A stretch of 64,000 bases of DNA from the NCBI GenBank assembly GCA_021820105.1, contig JAKAED010000003.1:1-64000 (forward strand), read 5' to 3'. The translations under genes and the position numbers were made by a program. Position 1 is the stretch's first letter. Each line of letters begins with the position of its first letter. The stretch comes from Actinomycetes bacterium (lineage in GTDB: Bacteria; Actinomycetota; Thermoleophilia; Solirubrobacterales; Solirubrobacteraceae). A model generated the notes under the pieces. That model searched no databases. It worked only from the letters and a program-made list of their open reading frames with translations, and was not told the DNA's origin. Positions 40,871-50,544 of the stretch are shown here, piece by piece.

Positions 40871-42412
40871 TCAGTCGGGTCCCGTGGGGTCGACGTTGAT
40901 TCCGGCTGCGGCCTCGCGTAGCGACGTACGCAGGGGCTGCTCGGTGAGGCGTGTCCACAGCAGCAGCAGCACGACCGCGCATAGGCCAAGACCGACCATG
41001 AACGCAGGGTGCATCGCATTGGCGAGCGCTGACCTCGAACTCGGCGACAGCTTCCGGACCACCAGCGCGTTGGTGTGCAGCGCGGGTGGCAGTCCCAGGT
41101 TGATGATCGCGCCGAAGAGTGAGACGCCGACGGTGGTGCCTATCGCGCGAGAGAACTGGATCAGCGCCGTGGCCGAGCCGACGGTCGCCAGTGGAACCGC
41201 GCTCTGCGCAGCCAACATGAAGGACTGCATCATCACCCCGCCGCCGATGCCGACCAGAATCATCGAAACCACGATCTGAAGGTCCGTCGCACGCGTTCCC
41301 AGCAGTGCGAGCTCAAACATCCCGGCGCCGAGGAAGATCGGTCCCAGCAGCGCGTTTCCGCGGTAGCGCCCGGTGCGGGAGATCCACTGGCCCACCCCGA
41401 CCGTTGCCACGACCGAGCTGAGGGTCTGCGGGATCAGCACGAGCCCGGAGGATGTCGCTGACTTCCCGAGCACACCCTGTGCGAACAGCGGCACGAACGT
41501 GGTGGCGCCGAACTGGCAGATCACCGACAGCCCGGTGGCTACCGATCCAGTGGACACCATTGGGTTCTGCAGGACCCCGAGCGGCACGAGCGGACTTGGA
41601 ATACGCATCGTGTGCCGGACGAACAGCAGCCCCAGCAGGCCGGCACCGAGGAAGGCGCTGATGACTTCAACAGAGTCCCAGGCGAATTGCTGTCCTCCCC
41701 ACAGCATGGCCAGAAGCAGCGCGGTGGTTCCAGTCGCCAGCAGCGCCGCGCCGGAGTAGTCCACGCGTGCGCGGAGCGTGCCCCCAACTGGCTGCTTTGG
41801 CATCGTCCGCATGATCAGGCCCAGCGCGAGCGCTCCGATCGGCAGGTTCACATAGAAGATCCAACGCCAGCTGGCGTGGTCCACGATCACGCCGCCGACC
41901 GTCGGGCCGAGGATTGAAGCGGCTGCAAAGCCAGTGCTGATCATCGCCGCATACCTGCCGCGGTCACGCGGCGGGACGATCTCTGCGGTTGTCGCCATCG
42001 CCAGCGGGATCACTCCGCCTGCGCCAAGACCCTGCAGACCTCTGAAAACGACCAGTTCCGGCATGCTCTGGGCGAGACCGCACAGCATTGAACCGACCAG
42101 GAAGATCGGGATTGAGATGAAGAACAGCCGGCGCCGTCCAAAGGCGTCACCAAGCCGCCCGTAGAGCGGCACCGTCACGGTCTGGCAGATCAGGAAGGCG
42201 CTGAACATCCAGGCGTAGCTGGACAGACCCCCAAGGCTGCTGACGATCGACGGAAGCGCCGTTGCGACGATCGTCTGATCGAGCGCCGCGAGGAGCACGG
42301 TCACCATCAGTCCGAGGTAGATCGCGAGCGTTCGTCCGACTGTGTGCGGGTACCCGTCCCTGCGCTCAGCGAGTTTCGCGCGCACTGACGCTGCCATCAT
42401 CTCCGCTACCAA
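40871..42412 (-). CDS. DHA2-family MFS drug transporter
   Basis: LLAALDQTIVATALPSIVSSLGGLSSYAWMFSAFLICQTVTVPLYGRLGDAFGRRR. Confidence 0.88.
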   Translation of the reverse strand: MVAEMMAASVRAKLAERRDGYPHTVGRTLAIYLGLMVTVLLAALDQTIVATALPSIVSSLGGLSSYAWMFSAFLICQTVTVPLYGRLGDAFGRRRLFFISIPIFLVGSMLCGLAQSMPELVVFRGLQGLGAGGVIPLAMATTAEIVPPRDRGRYAAMISTGFAAASILGPTVGGVIVDHASWRWIFYVNLPIGALALGLIMRTMPKQPVGGTLRARVDYSGAALLATGTTALLLAMLWGGQQFAWDSVEVISAFLGAGLLGLLFVRHTMRIPSPLVPLGVLQNPMVSTGSVATGLSVICQFGATTFVPLFAQGVLGKSATSSGLVLIPQTLSSVVATVGVGQWISRTGRYRGNALLGPIFLGAGMFELALLGTRATDLQIVVSMILVGIGGGVMMQSFMLAAQSAVPLATVGSATALIQFSRAIGTTVGVSLFGAIINLGLPPALHTNALVVRKLSPSSRSALANAMHPAFMVGLGLCAVVLLLLWTRLTEQPLRTSLREAAAGINVDPTGPD

Positions 42413-42506
42413 CTCTCGCCCTTCCTCTGCTCAACGTATCGGGGCCGCCGCTGCTGGCGTCCGGGACGGCGGTTCGGCAGTGCTCGCGGCAGCCTGCGGC
42501 CGCTGT

Positions 42507-42520
42507 CGTACCACGGTACG
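42507..42520. promoter_or_regulatory. Inverted repeat CGTACC-AC-GGTACG in MFS/CGD1 divergent region
   Basis: Perfect 6-bp arms, 2-nt spacer. Confidence 0.3.
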
Positions 42521-42706
42521 CGAGCTTTTCGGCATGGTCAAGCCCGCGATGCGGTACTTTTGATCCGCCTAGTGCGACACAAGCGCGGTCGTCAGGTAGA
42601 GTCTGCGGGGGTCGGCAGACCATCCCAACACAAGGGAAGCGGGCAGAACGCGAGAGGTACGACCCCTCAGGTTACGTCCGAGACGAGGTTGAAAGGGGTT
42701 ACACCA

Positions 42707-43738
42707 ATGGCAGGAGAGCGTCCGCGAAGAGGCGTCAGCCTCTACAGCTATCAGCAGGAGTACTACCTTGAGCAACTCTCGCTTGAGGACTGCATCCGCG
42801 TGTCGGCGGAGCTGGGGGCGATGGGTATCGAAACCATCGCCGAGCAGATGATGCCGGGATTTCCCGAGCTCTCTGACGCGTTCTACGAACGCTGGCATGA
42901 ATGGATGGCCCGCTACGGGACCACGCCGACCGCCCACGACATGTTCCTGGACATGATGCTTTACAAGGATCGCCGGCTCACCGAGGAGGAGATGCTCGAA
43001 TCGATCCGCCGCGACATCCGTCACGCCGCCCGGCTCGGATGTTCCGTGATCAGGATGATCGTCATCACGCCTCCGGAGCTGATCGCTAAGTGCATTCCGG
43101 ACGCGGCCGACGCTGGTGTGAAGCTTGCGCTCGAGGTCCACTCACCGCAGCACTTCGAAGCCGACTGGATCCTCAAGCATTACGAGGTCTACCAGCAATT
43201 CGGGCCGGAGCATGTGGGCTTCATGCCAGACATGGGCATCTTCGTGCGGCGCTTCCCGCGAGTGATCAGCGAGCGGGCCCTGCGCGACGGCGCCACGCCT
43301 GATCACGTTCGACGGATCGTTGACGCCTACGACTCCGCGGCCGCCGGCTCCTTTGCTCGGGATATCGACCTGTCTCACCTTCCAGGTGAAATCGAGGAAC
43401 GCGGAGGCAACGAGCAGGACATCAACCTCGCGCGGATGGCCGGGCACTTTGTGTCATCAGACCCCTCCGCCATGCGCGAATTCATGCCTTACATCCACCA
43501 CGTGCACGGCAAGTTCTACGAAATGACCGAAGCGCTGACCGAGTACAGCATCCCTTACGAGGAGGTTGTGCCGATCCTCATTGATGGCGGCTTTGCCGGC
43601 TGGATCTCCAGCGAGTACGAGGGCCAGCGTCACATTCAGGATGCGTTCGAGGTGGACAGCGTCGAGCAGGTTAGACGCCATCAACAGTTGCTTGAGAATC
43701 TGCTTGTGCAGAGTGAGACGGAGGGATCCAATGTTTGA
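42707..43738 (+). CDS. Predicted C-glycoside deglycosidase alpha subunit (sugar phosphate isomerase/epimerase TIM barrel), pair 1
   Basis: Putative metal ligands in LALEVHSP, GFMPDMGIF, IHHVHGKFYEM, GWISSEYEG; paired with a small DUF6379-type gene; start ATG at 42707. Confidence 0.75.
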   Translation: MAGERPRRGVSLYSYQQEYYLEQLSLEDCIRVSAELGAMGIETIAEQMMPGFPELSDAFYERWHEWMARYGTTPTAHDMFLDMMLYKDRRLTEEEMLESIRRDIRHAARLGCSVIRMIVITPPELIAKCIPDAADAGVKLALEVHSPQHFEADWILKHYEVYQQFGPEHVGFMPDMGIFVRRFPRVISERALRDGATPDHVRRIVDAYDSAAAGSFARDIDLSHLPGEIEERGGNEQDINLARMAGHFVSSDPSAMREFMPYIHHVHGKFYEMTEALTEYSIPYEEVVPILIDGGFAGWISSEYEGQRHIQDAFEVDSVEQVRRHQQLLENLLVQSETEGSNV

Positions 43739-44120
43739 CAGGTACTTGATCTGTGAGGACAGCCTCCGCCGTTGCACCGTGGACGGACAGGACGGCTTCT
43801 CGTTTGATGTGAGGATCGGCTATTACCGGGGCGTCCGGCTCTCTCTGGTCGAGGCCATTGACGTGTCTGTGGATGGCCAGACTATCCCCCGCGAGGCCAC
43901 ACGCTTCACCGTCAAGGGTCGGTCCCACACGTTCGACGAGATGGAGTCGATCGTGGACGAGCGATGGGAGATGGGAGAGCGTGCCACGCTCAGTGTGCAG
44001 TGGCCCGAAGGGCTGCGGCCGGGGCCTCACGACGTTGAGGTCCGCGAGCTCATCCGCATCTCCTATGGCCCTGGCCACACGCGCGCGGCAGATGCCAAGC
44101 AACTCGTGCTGGAGTCGTAG
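43731..44120 (+). CDS. Predicted C-glycoside deglycosidase beta subunit (DUF6379-type), pair 1
   Basis: 129 aa; GFSFDVRIGYYRGVRLSLVEAIDVSVDGQTIP; 8-bp overlap with alpha gene. Confidence 0.75.
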   Translation: MFDRYLICEDSLRRCTVDGQDGFSFDVRIGYYRGVRLSLVEAIDVSVDGQTIPREATRFTVKGRSHTFDEMESIVDERWEMGERATLSVQWPEGLRPGPHDVEVRELIRISYGPGHTRAADAKQLVLES

Positions 44121-44144
44121 TCGACTGCCCAAACGGTGGCCATC

Positions 44145-44654
44145 ATGATCGAGCATGAGCTGTCGCTGTACATCAACGACCGCCTTCACCAGGTGGTGGT
44201 TGACTCGCGCCGGACACTGTTGGATCTGCTCCGAGAGCAGCTGCGGTTGACCGGCACAAAGAAGGGCTGTGACCATGGTCAGTGCGGAGCCTGCACAGTT
44301 CTGCTGGATGGGACCCGGGTCAACAGCTGCCTTGTGCTGGCGGTGACCTGCGAGGGCGCGCATGTGACAACCGTTGAGGGTCTTGGTACGGCAGACGCGC
44401 TGGACCCCATGCAGGAGGCCTTTGTTCAACATGACGCCCTCCAGTGCGGTTATTGCACTCCGGGGCAGATCTGCTCGGCGATAGGAATGCTCGACGAGGT
44501 GCGGCGGGGGGTTCCGAGTCACGTATCCAGTTCGCTTGAGGCGGTACCTGCAGTTCTCGACGAGCGCGAGATCCGGGAACGGATGAGCGGGAATCTCTGC
44601 CGGTGCGGGGCATATGTGAACATCGTTGACGCGATCCTGTCTCAGGTCGGATGA
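44145..44654 (+). CDS. Molybdenum hydroxylase 2Fe-2S subunit (PaoA/CoxS-like)
   Basis: GCDHGQCGACTVLLDGTRVNSC; QCGYCTPGQICSA; GNLCRCGAYVNIVDAI. Confidence 0.92.
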   Translation: MIEHELSLYINDRLHQVVVDSRRTLLDLLREQLRLTGTKKGCDHGQCGACTVLLDGTRVNSCLVLAVTCEGAHVTTVEGLGTADALDPMQEAFVQHDALQCGYCTPGQICSAIGMLDEVRRGVPSHVSSSLEAVPAVLDEREIRERMSGNLCRCGAYVNIVDAILSQVG

Positions 44655-45631
44655 GACCGTTTGAGTATTTCCGACCGTCGTCCTTGGCTGATGCCGCACA
44701 GCTCGGCGCGGTCTCTGGAGCTAAGTACATAGCGGGCGGCACGAACCTCGTCGACCTGATGAAGCTCGGCGTCGAGCAGCCCGACCGTGTGGTGGATCTG
44801 CGAGACGTGCTGGAACAGGAGATCCAGGAGCTTGAGGACGGGTCTATCCGTATCGGGGCAGGTGTGCGCAACACGGATCTGGCCTCACATCCACTGATTC
44901 GGCGCCAATACCCGGCGATGAGCCGAGCGATTGTGGCGGGTGCCTCTGGACAGATCCGAAACGTCGCCACGACCGGGGGAAACCTGCTCCAGCGGACGCG
45001 CTGCGTCTACTTCCAGGACGTTTCCCGCCCCTGCAATAAGCGCGCGCCAGGGACCGGATGCCCTGCGCTCGAGTCTGGGGGCCTGAGTCGGGGTCTTGCG
45101 ATCTTCCGTACTTCCGAGGAGTGCATAGCCACGCACCCATCAGATCTGGCGGTCGCGCTGGTTGCCTTCGACGCCGAGCTCGCCCTCTGGCGAGATGGGC
45201 AGGAACGCCGGTTGCCCCTTGAGCAGCTCTACACGTCCCAGGAGTCAGCTCCGGGGAGGGAGACGATCCTCGAACCAGGCGAGATCATCACGGCGGTCCA
45301 TCTGCCTGCACCGGTCGACGGTCGCAGGTCCCATTATGTGAAGGTTCGCGATCGCGCGTCGTTTGCGTTCAGCCTCGTCTCCGTCGCCGCCGCGGTCGAG
45401 CTGGACGGGGACACGGTCCGGGGAGTTCGGATCGCGCTTGGCGGGGTGGCCAGCAGGCCCTGGCGGGCCAGGTCGGCAGAACAGGCGATCCAGGGTGCAC
45501 CGGCGACCTCAGCCAACTTCTCTCGCGCAATCAGGGACGAATTGACCACGGCTGTGCCGACAGCCGATAACAGATTCAAGCTCGCTCTTGCGCACAATCT
45601 CGTCGTCTCGACACTCGAGGAGCTCATATGA
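44651..45631 (+). CDS. Molybdenum hydroxylase FAD-binding subunit (PaoB/CoxM-like)
   Basis: YIAGGTNLVDLMK; NVATTGGNLLQRTRCVYFQDVSRPCNKRAPGTGC (Cys-rich insert as in PaoB-type subunits). Confidence 0.9.
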   Translation: MRPFEYFRPSSLADAAQLGAVSGAKYIAGGTNLVDLMKLGVEQPDRVVDLRDVLEQEIQELEDGSIRIGAGVRNTDLASHPLIRRQYPAMSRAIVAGASGQIRNVATTGGNLLQRTRCVYFQDVSRPCNKRAPGTGCPALESGGLSRGLAIFRTSEECIATHPSDLAVALVAFDAELALWRDGQERRLPLEQLYTSQESAPGRETILEPGEIITAVHLPAPVDGRRSHYVKVRDRASFAFSLVSVAAAVELDGDTVRGVRIALGGVASRPWRARSAEQAIQGAPATSANFSRAIRDELTTAVPTADNRFKLALAHNLVVSTLEELI

Positions 45632-47712
45632 GTATCCAGGCCCCCGAACGTCTTAGCTTCATCGGAAGGGACATTGAGCGCGTGGATGCGAGGCTCAAGG
45701 TGACCGGCCGGGCGACCTATGCGTACGAGTATCCGGCTGAGCACGTTGCTTACGCCTATGGCATCGGGGCTGCTGTCGCCCGGGGCCGAATCACCGGTAT
45801 TGACTCGTCAGCTGCTCAGGGCGTGGAGGGTGTGATTGCGGTACTGGATCACACGGGCGCGCCCCGGCTCGGGGAGACCAACAACCGTGAGCTCCTCGTC
45901 TTTCAGTCGGATCGGGTGAGCTACCGGGGGCAGCTGATCGCGGCGGTCATCGCGGAAAGCTTCGAGACGGCTCGCGACGCATCTCAGCTCGTCTCGGTCA
46001 GTTACGAGCAGGATGAGCACGATGTCGTTTTGACGGAGGACCATCCCGCATCGTTCCGCCCCGAGCACGTGGCCTACCGCGTGCCCGAGGTGAGTGTCGG
46101 CGACGTGGAGACCGCGCTGGCGCAAGCTGAGATCACCGTCGACCAGGCATATGCCACCGCTGCAGCTCATCACATGGCCCTGGAACCGCACGCATCGCTT
46201 GCCATCTGGGAGGAAGACCAACTGACCGTCTTCGAGTCCAGCCAGTACGCCTACGAAGCGCGAGATGTCATTGCCAAGCTCTTCGCTCTGGGCCCGGAGC
46301 AGGTCCGCGTGATCAACGGCTACGTGGGTGGGGGTTTCGGCTCGAAGGGATCGCCACGGCCGCAGATGGTCATCGCCGCAATGGCCTCCCGTGTGGTGGG
46401 CCGTCCGGTCAAGATGGCCCTCACGCGTCAGCAGATGTTCCCGGTGTCGGGATACCGCGGCCCCACGGTCCAGCGCGTGCGCCTGGGTGCCAATCGCGAC
46501 GGTGAGCTGACCGCATTTGAGCACCGCGCGGCTGCTCAGACGTCACGCCTGCATGACTTTGCCGAGCCTTGCACGACCGGAACGCGAACGATGTACGCGG
46601 CTGCCAACCGGTTTGACACGCATCGCCTGACCCGACTTGATGTTCCGACCCCATCGTTCTGCCGCGGCCCGGGTGAGGCGCCCGGCTTCTTTGCCGTGGA
46701 GTCCGCTCTGGACGAGCTTGCCATCGCGTCTGGTGTCGATCCCGTAGAGCTGCGGATTCGTAACGACACCACCAGGGACCCGAGCACCGGCCACGAGTAC
46801 TCCACGAGAAACCTGGTGGCCTGCCTTGAGGAGGGCGCCCGGATCTACGGTTGGTCGCGGCGACGCAACCAGGAAGCGGAGGGCTGGCGCACCGGTCACG
46901 GTGTCGCGTCCTCCATGTACCCGACCTACCAGATGCCATCCCGCGCGGCCATCGTCGCGTATCCCGACGGCACGTTTGCCGTGCGGTTGGCCGCGGTCGA
47001 CATAGGGACCGGCTCGCGGACGGCTCTGCTCCAGATCGCAGCGGAACAGCTTCAGGTGCCGCTCGCTCGGGTGAACGTGGAGATAGGCGACACCAGCCTG
47101 CCGTACGCAGTCGGCGCCTTTGCCTCGTTGGGTACAGCGTCCTGGGGTCACGCGGTCCATCTGGCCGGGCGGGAGATGCGTCAGCTGCTTGAGGGCACCG
47201 ACACGATCCCGCCTGAAGGTCTACGCGTCGAGGTCGATACCGCTGAGGAGATTCAGGCTCGGCCGGCCAAGGCAAACGCCGCTTTCGGGGCGCAGTTTGC
47301 ACAGGTCAGCGTGAGGAGACACACCGGGGAGGTACGGGTGGATCGCCTTGTGGGTGTGTTCGCCGCCGGGCGGATCGTCAATCCGCGAACCACGCGCTCC
47401 CAGTTGATCGGTGGGATGACCTGGGGCATATCGATGGCTCTGCTCGAGGAAACGGCGTTGGATCCCAACCTCGGGGAATACGTGACCAGTGATCTGGCCA
47501 GCTTTCACTTCGCATCCTGTGCGGATATCCCGCGGATCGAGGCCAGTTGGATCGAGGAGGATGACGCCGACATCAATCCTGTTGGCGTCAAGGGCGTGGG
47601 TGAGATCGGAATCGTCGGGACTGCGGCGGCGATCGCCAACGCGGTATTTGATGCCACCGGCGTTCGTGTGCGGAGCCTTCCGGTGCGTCTGGACGACCTG
47701 CTGGGTGACTGA
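45628..47712 (+). CDS. Molybdenum hydroxylase Mo-cofactor-binding subunit (PaoC/CoxL-like)
   Basis: RVDARLKVTGRATYAYEY; GYVGGGFGSKG; PVGVKGVGEIGIVGTAAAIANAV. Confidence 0.92.
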   Translation: MSIQAPERLSFIGRDIERVDARLKVTGRATYAYEYPAEHVAYAYGIGAAVARGRITGIDSSAAQGVEGVIAVLDHTGAPRLGETNNRELLVFQSDRVSYRGQLIAAVIAESFETARDASQLVSVSYEQDEHDVVLTEDHPASFRPEHVAYRVPEVSVGDVETALAQAEITVDQAYATAAAHHMALEPHASLAIWEEDQLTVFESSQYAYEARDVIAKLFALGPEQVRVINGYVGGGFGSKGSPRPQMVIAAMASRVVGRPVKMALTRQQMFPVSGYRGPTVQRVRLGANRDGELTAFEHRAAAQTSRLHDFAEPCTTGTRTMYAAANRFDTHRLTRLDVPTPSFCRGPGEAPGFFAVESALDELAIASGVDPVELRIRNDTTRDPSTGHEYSTRNLVACLEEGARIYGWSRRRNQEAEGWRTGHGVASSMYPTYQMPSRAAIVAYPDGTFAVRLAAVDIGTGSRTALLQIAAEQLQVPLARVNVEIGDTSLPYAVGAFASLGTASWGHAVHLAGREMRQLLEGTDTIPPEGLRVEVDTAEEIQARPAKANAAFGAQFAQVSVRRHTGEVRVDRLVGVFAAGRIVNPRTTRSQLIGGMTWGISMALLEETALDPNLGEYVTSDLASFHFASCADIPRIEASWIEEDDADINPVGVKGVGEIGIVGTAAAIANAVFDATGVRVRSLPVRLDDLLGD

Positions 47713-47775
47713 CCGCCCGCCCGGATGGTGGCCGACGAGGCGCAGGCGGTCAGCAGCTTGGCAGCACCCGTGCGG

Positions 47776-49593
47776 TCATAACTGCACGGCAACCACCGCG
47801 GGCGTGCCTTCCCGGACGGTGCTGACCGCCTCTTGAAGCACGCCTGCCAGCTCGTTGGCATCAGCCACGTTCCGCCCCCAGGCGCCCACGGATTCCGCGA
47901 GCAGCGCCAGGTTTGGTGGAGGGTCCATGACCCCGCCCTCAAAGGTGCCGGTGCGGACGCTCGCGCCCGACGGGAACTGGCGGCGAACGTCATTGGTGCC
48001 GGTCGTCCACTCGTTGTTCTGGAACACGATCGTCAGGAACGGCTTCCGGTACTTGACCGCTGCCCAGAGTGCCGCGTTTGGAACTCCATATTGAAAAAAG
48101 CCATCGCCGATGGCGAGCGCCACGAAGGCGTCTGGTGCCGCAAGCTTGGCTCCCAGCGCGGCGCCGGGTCCCCAGCCCCCGCCGGCGGATCCGGAACGCA
48201 GCCGCGTCCCGGGTTTGTCAAGCGGGCAATGCTGGGTTACGTAGCGCCCATGGCTGACCGGGGTCACCAGCACCAGGGCGTCGTCGTCGAGCACTCGTCC
48301 CAGCTCGTAGGCTGCGTATGCAGGAGCGATCGGGGAGTTGCCGGCTCCTGCCAGCGCCTCCTCTCGCTGTGCGGCTCGCCGGTGGCTGGAGAGCGCCGCC
48401 AGCCGCTGACTGCGCTGCTTGATGACGTTGCGCCGGGCCGTCGTCAGCAGTCGGTCAACCTCGTCACGCAGAGCCACCAGGGCCAGATACGGATCAGCTG
48501 CGATCTGCACGTCACTGGTGAACTCGTAAACGGGATTGCGGGGCCTGATCGGGTCCAGGCCGATAGTGATGATCTTCGCCTCAGGTGAAGGCTCGTCATA
48601 GTGTGGGATCCACGGCACGAGCGCATCGATGACGAGCACGACATCAGCCTCCTGAAGGGTGTCGGCGGCGTCGAAATGTGGATGGCTGGCGGGAAAGTTG
48701 ACGCGGTCACTGCCAGTCTCGGCGAACGGGAGGGCGAGCAGCTCTGAGAGCTCCACCAGAGCCGGGACGGCTCGCGGGTCGCGACCGACACCGGTGGATG
48801 TCATCCACGGATTCTCGGCTTGTATCAACAGCTTCGCGGCCTCAGTTACCGAGTCCGGGTCGGGAGCCGGAGGGCGGGGCAGGCCAAGCTGGCGGACCGA
48901 TGGAAATCGGATGCCGTTCAGTGGCGAGAGTGCGACATCCCGTGGGATGCTCATGTAGACCGGCCCCTGCGGACCGTCCATCGCCACCTGGAGCGCTCGG
49001 CTGGCCGTGAGGGCACCGTTCTCCAGCGAGTTCAGCTCATGGTCCCACTTCACGTACTGACGCACGATCGAGCCGTAGTCGGGAAGGTCCTGCTTCCAGA
49101 TCGGCTCCTGTCCTCGGTCTCCCGCTGACGTTCCGCCGTAAGCGCTTGGCGTCTTGCCGGACGTGATCATCACCGGGTAGCGGCCACGTGAGGCGGTATG
49201 GATCCCGTCCCCGTAGTTCATCAACCCGAGTTCGACGTGAGCCGTGGTCGCCACCGGACGGTTGGCTACCGCCGTGTACCCGCACGCTGCGTTAACGCTG
49301 GCGTTCTCGTGCAGCATCACGACGAGCTCTGGCACGGGCCGACCGGCCTCCCTCAGCTTGACCGTGGTCTCCTGAAACCAGGCTACATCCGAGCCTGAGC
49401 TGAAGAAGATGTGATCGATCCCGTTCACCCACCATGCCTGCATGAGCGCTTCTCCCACGTTCTCGGCCGGAACCTCCACCCATGCGGCTGAGCGGTCCGA
49501 CACCGGTGGTGCTGCCCCCGGGACGTGAGCCCTGGCTGCGCGGGCGTCGACCTCTCGGCGGTAGATGTCGTTGGGAGAATCGGGATTTAGCAT
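47776..49593 (-). CDS. Thiamine-pyrophosphate-requiring enzyme (acetolactate synthase/benzoylformate decarboxylase superfamily)
   Basis: HENASVNAACGYTAVANRPVATTAHVELGLMNYGDGIHTASRGRYPVMITSG; GDGFFQYGVPNAALWAAVKYRKPFLTIVFQNNEW (TPP-binding GDG...NN). Confidence 0.87.
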   Translation of the reverse strand: MLNPDSPNDIYRREVDARAARAHVPGAAPPVSDRSAAWVEVPAENVGEALMQAWWVNGIDHIFFSSGSDVAWFQETTVKLREAGRPVPELVVMLHENASVNAACGYTAVANRPVATTAHVELGLMNYGDGIHTASRGRYPVMITSGKTPSAYGGTSAGDRGQEPIWKQDLPDYGSIVRQYVKWDHELNSLENGALTASRALQVAMDGPQGPVYMSIPRDVALSPLNGIRFPSVRQLGLPRPPAPDPDSVTEAAKLLIQAENPWMTSTGVGRDPRAVPALVELSELLALPFAETGSDRVNFPASHPHFDAADTLQEADVVLVIDALVPWIPHYDEPSPEAKIITIGLDPIRPRNPVYEFTSDVQIAADPYLALVALRDEVDRLLTTARRNVIKQRSQRLAALSSHRRAAQREEALAGAGNSPIAPAYAAYELGRVLDDDALVLVTPVSHGRYVTQHCPLDKPGTRLRSGSAGGGWGPGAALGAKLAAPDAFVALAIGDGFFQYGVPNAALWAAVKYRKPFLTIVFQNNEWTTGTNDVRRQFPSGASVRTGTFEGGVMDPPPNLALLAESVGAWGRNVADANELAGVLQEAVSTVREGTPAVVAVQL

Positions 49594-49890
49594 TTGCGTC
49601 TCCGGCTGGCAGACTCTCACCGCAGCGCGCTGGCTGAGTGGCGAAAGATGATCGATACAGGCGACCGTCCACAGCGCAAGCGTGAGCGGGCGACGGGCGC
49701 GTCACAACGTTGCAGCCTCAGGCGCCGAATCGCAAGCCCCGCGCGCCCGTATACACCCGTTTGCGCTAGCGCCGGACTGCTCTGTGGGCGGCGCCCCGGG
49801 AGAATTGACATCCGGCCGACACACGCGGTAGGCTTGATCCACCTACCGGTTCTACTGTCCTGCTGGTTGAGACAGAGGTGCTAGAGAGAG

Positions 49891-50535
49891 ATGCAGGTCG
49901 AGCAGGTGAAGCCGCAGGGCGATACGGCAGCGATGTTCCGACGCGAGCGAGTCGGAGTCCTCGTTGTGGACGATGAGGAGCTGACTCAGTGGGGCTTCCG
50001 GCTGCTCTTGGCCGGGCAGCCGTGGGCGCAGCGTTGTATTGGGGCGCTCGATCCTGACACGGCACTCAAGCTGGCGGCCCGCTTTCAACCGCGGATCGTG
50101 CTGGTGCACGCTCGCGTCCTTGACGCTTGGCCAGGCTCGTTCACCCGCGACCTGGTCCGGGTGGCTCCCGAGGCCCGCGTCCTGCTGGTGACCGGAGCAG
50201 ATGCCGTGCCGGCGAGCACCCTCCGCGCGTACGGTGCGGCCGGCTTCGTTTCACGTAAATGGCCGGCGCGCCATTTGCTTGGCGTGATCAGAGCCGCAAG
50301 CGTTGGGGTTGACAAGCTGCCGCGGGCGGAGTCCAAGAGCCTGCTCTCCGCGCGACAGCAGGAGATCCTCAGCCTGATAGCCGATGGGGCGACCAACACC
50401 GAGATAGCTACGCGGCTGTATCTCTCTCACCACACGGTCAAACAACATACGAGTGCGCTTTATCGCAAGCTTGACGTCCGCAACCGAACCCATGCGGTTC
50501 AGGTGGCGCGGCGCCGGGGAATCCTGGGAATCTGA
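49891..50535 (+). CDS. Orphan LuxR-family response regulator with degenerate receiver domain
   Basis: VGVLVVDDEELTQWGFRLLL; VLVHARV where phospho-Asp expected; C-terminal LSARQQEILSLIADGATNTEIATRLYLSHHTVKQHTSALYRKL. Confidence 0.82.
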   Translation: MQVEQVKPQGDTAAMFRRERVGVLVVDDEELTQWGFRLLLAGQPWAQRCIGALDPDTALKLAARFQPRIVLVHARVLDAWPGSFTRDLVRVAPEARVLLVTGADAVPASTLRAYGAAGFVSRKWPARHLLGVIRAASVGVDKLPRAESKSLLSARQQEILSLIADGATNTEIATRLYLSHHTVKQHTSALYRKLDVRNRTHAVQVARRRGILGI

Positions 50536-50544
50536 GAGCTGGAG

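Noticed and set aside
43671-44699. 342-aa minus-strand ORF
   Set aside because: Antisense to CGD beta 1 and the 2Fe-2S subunit, both of which have clear motifs
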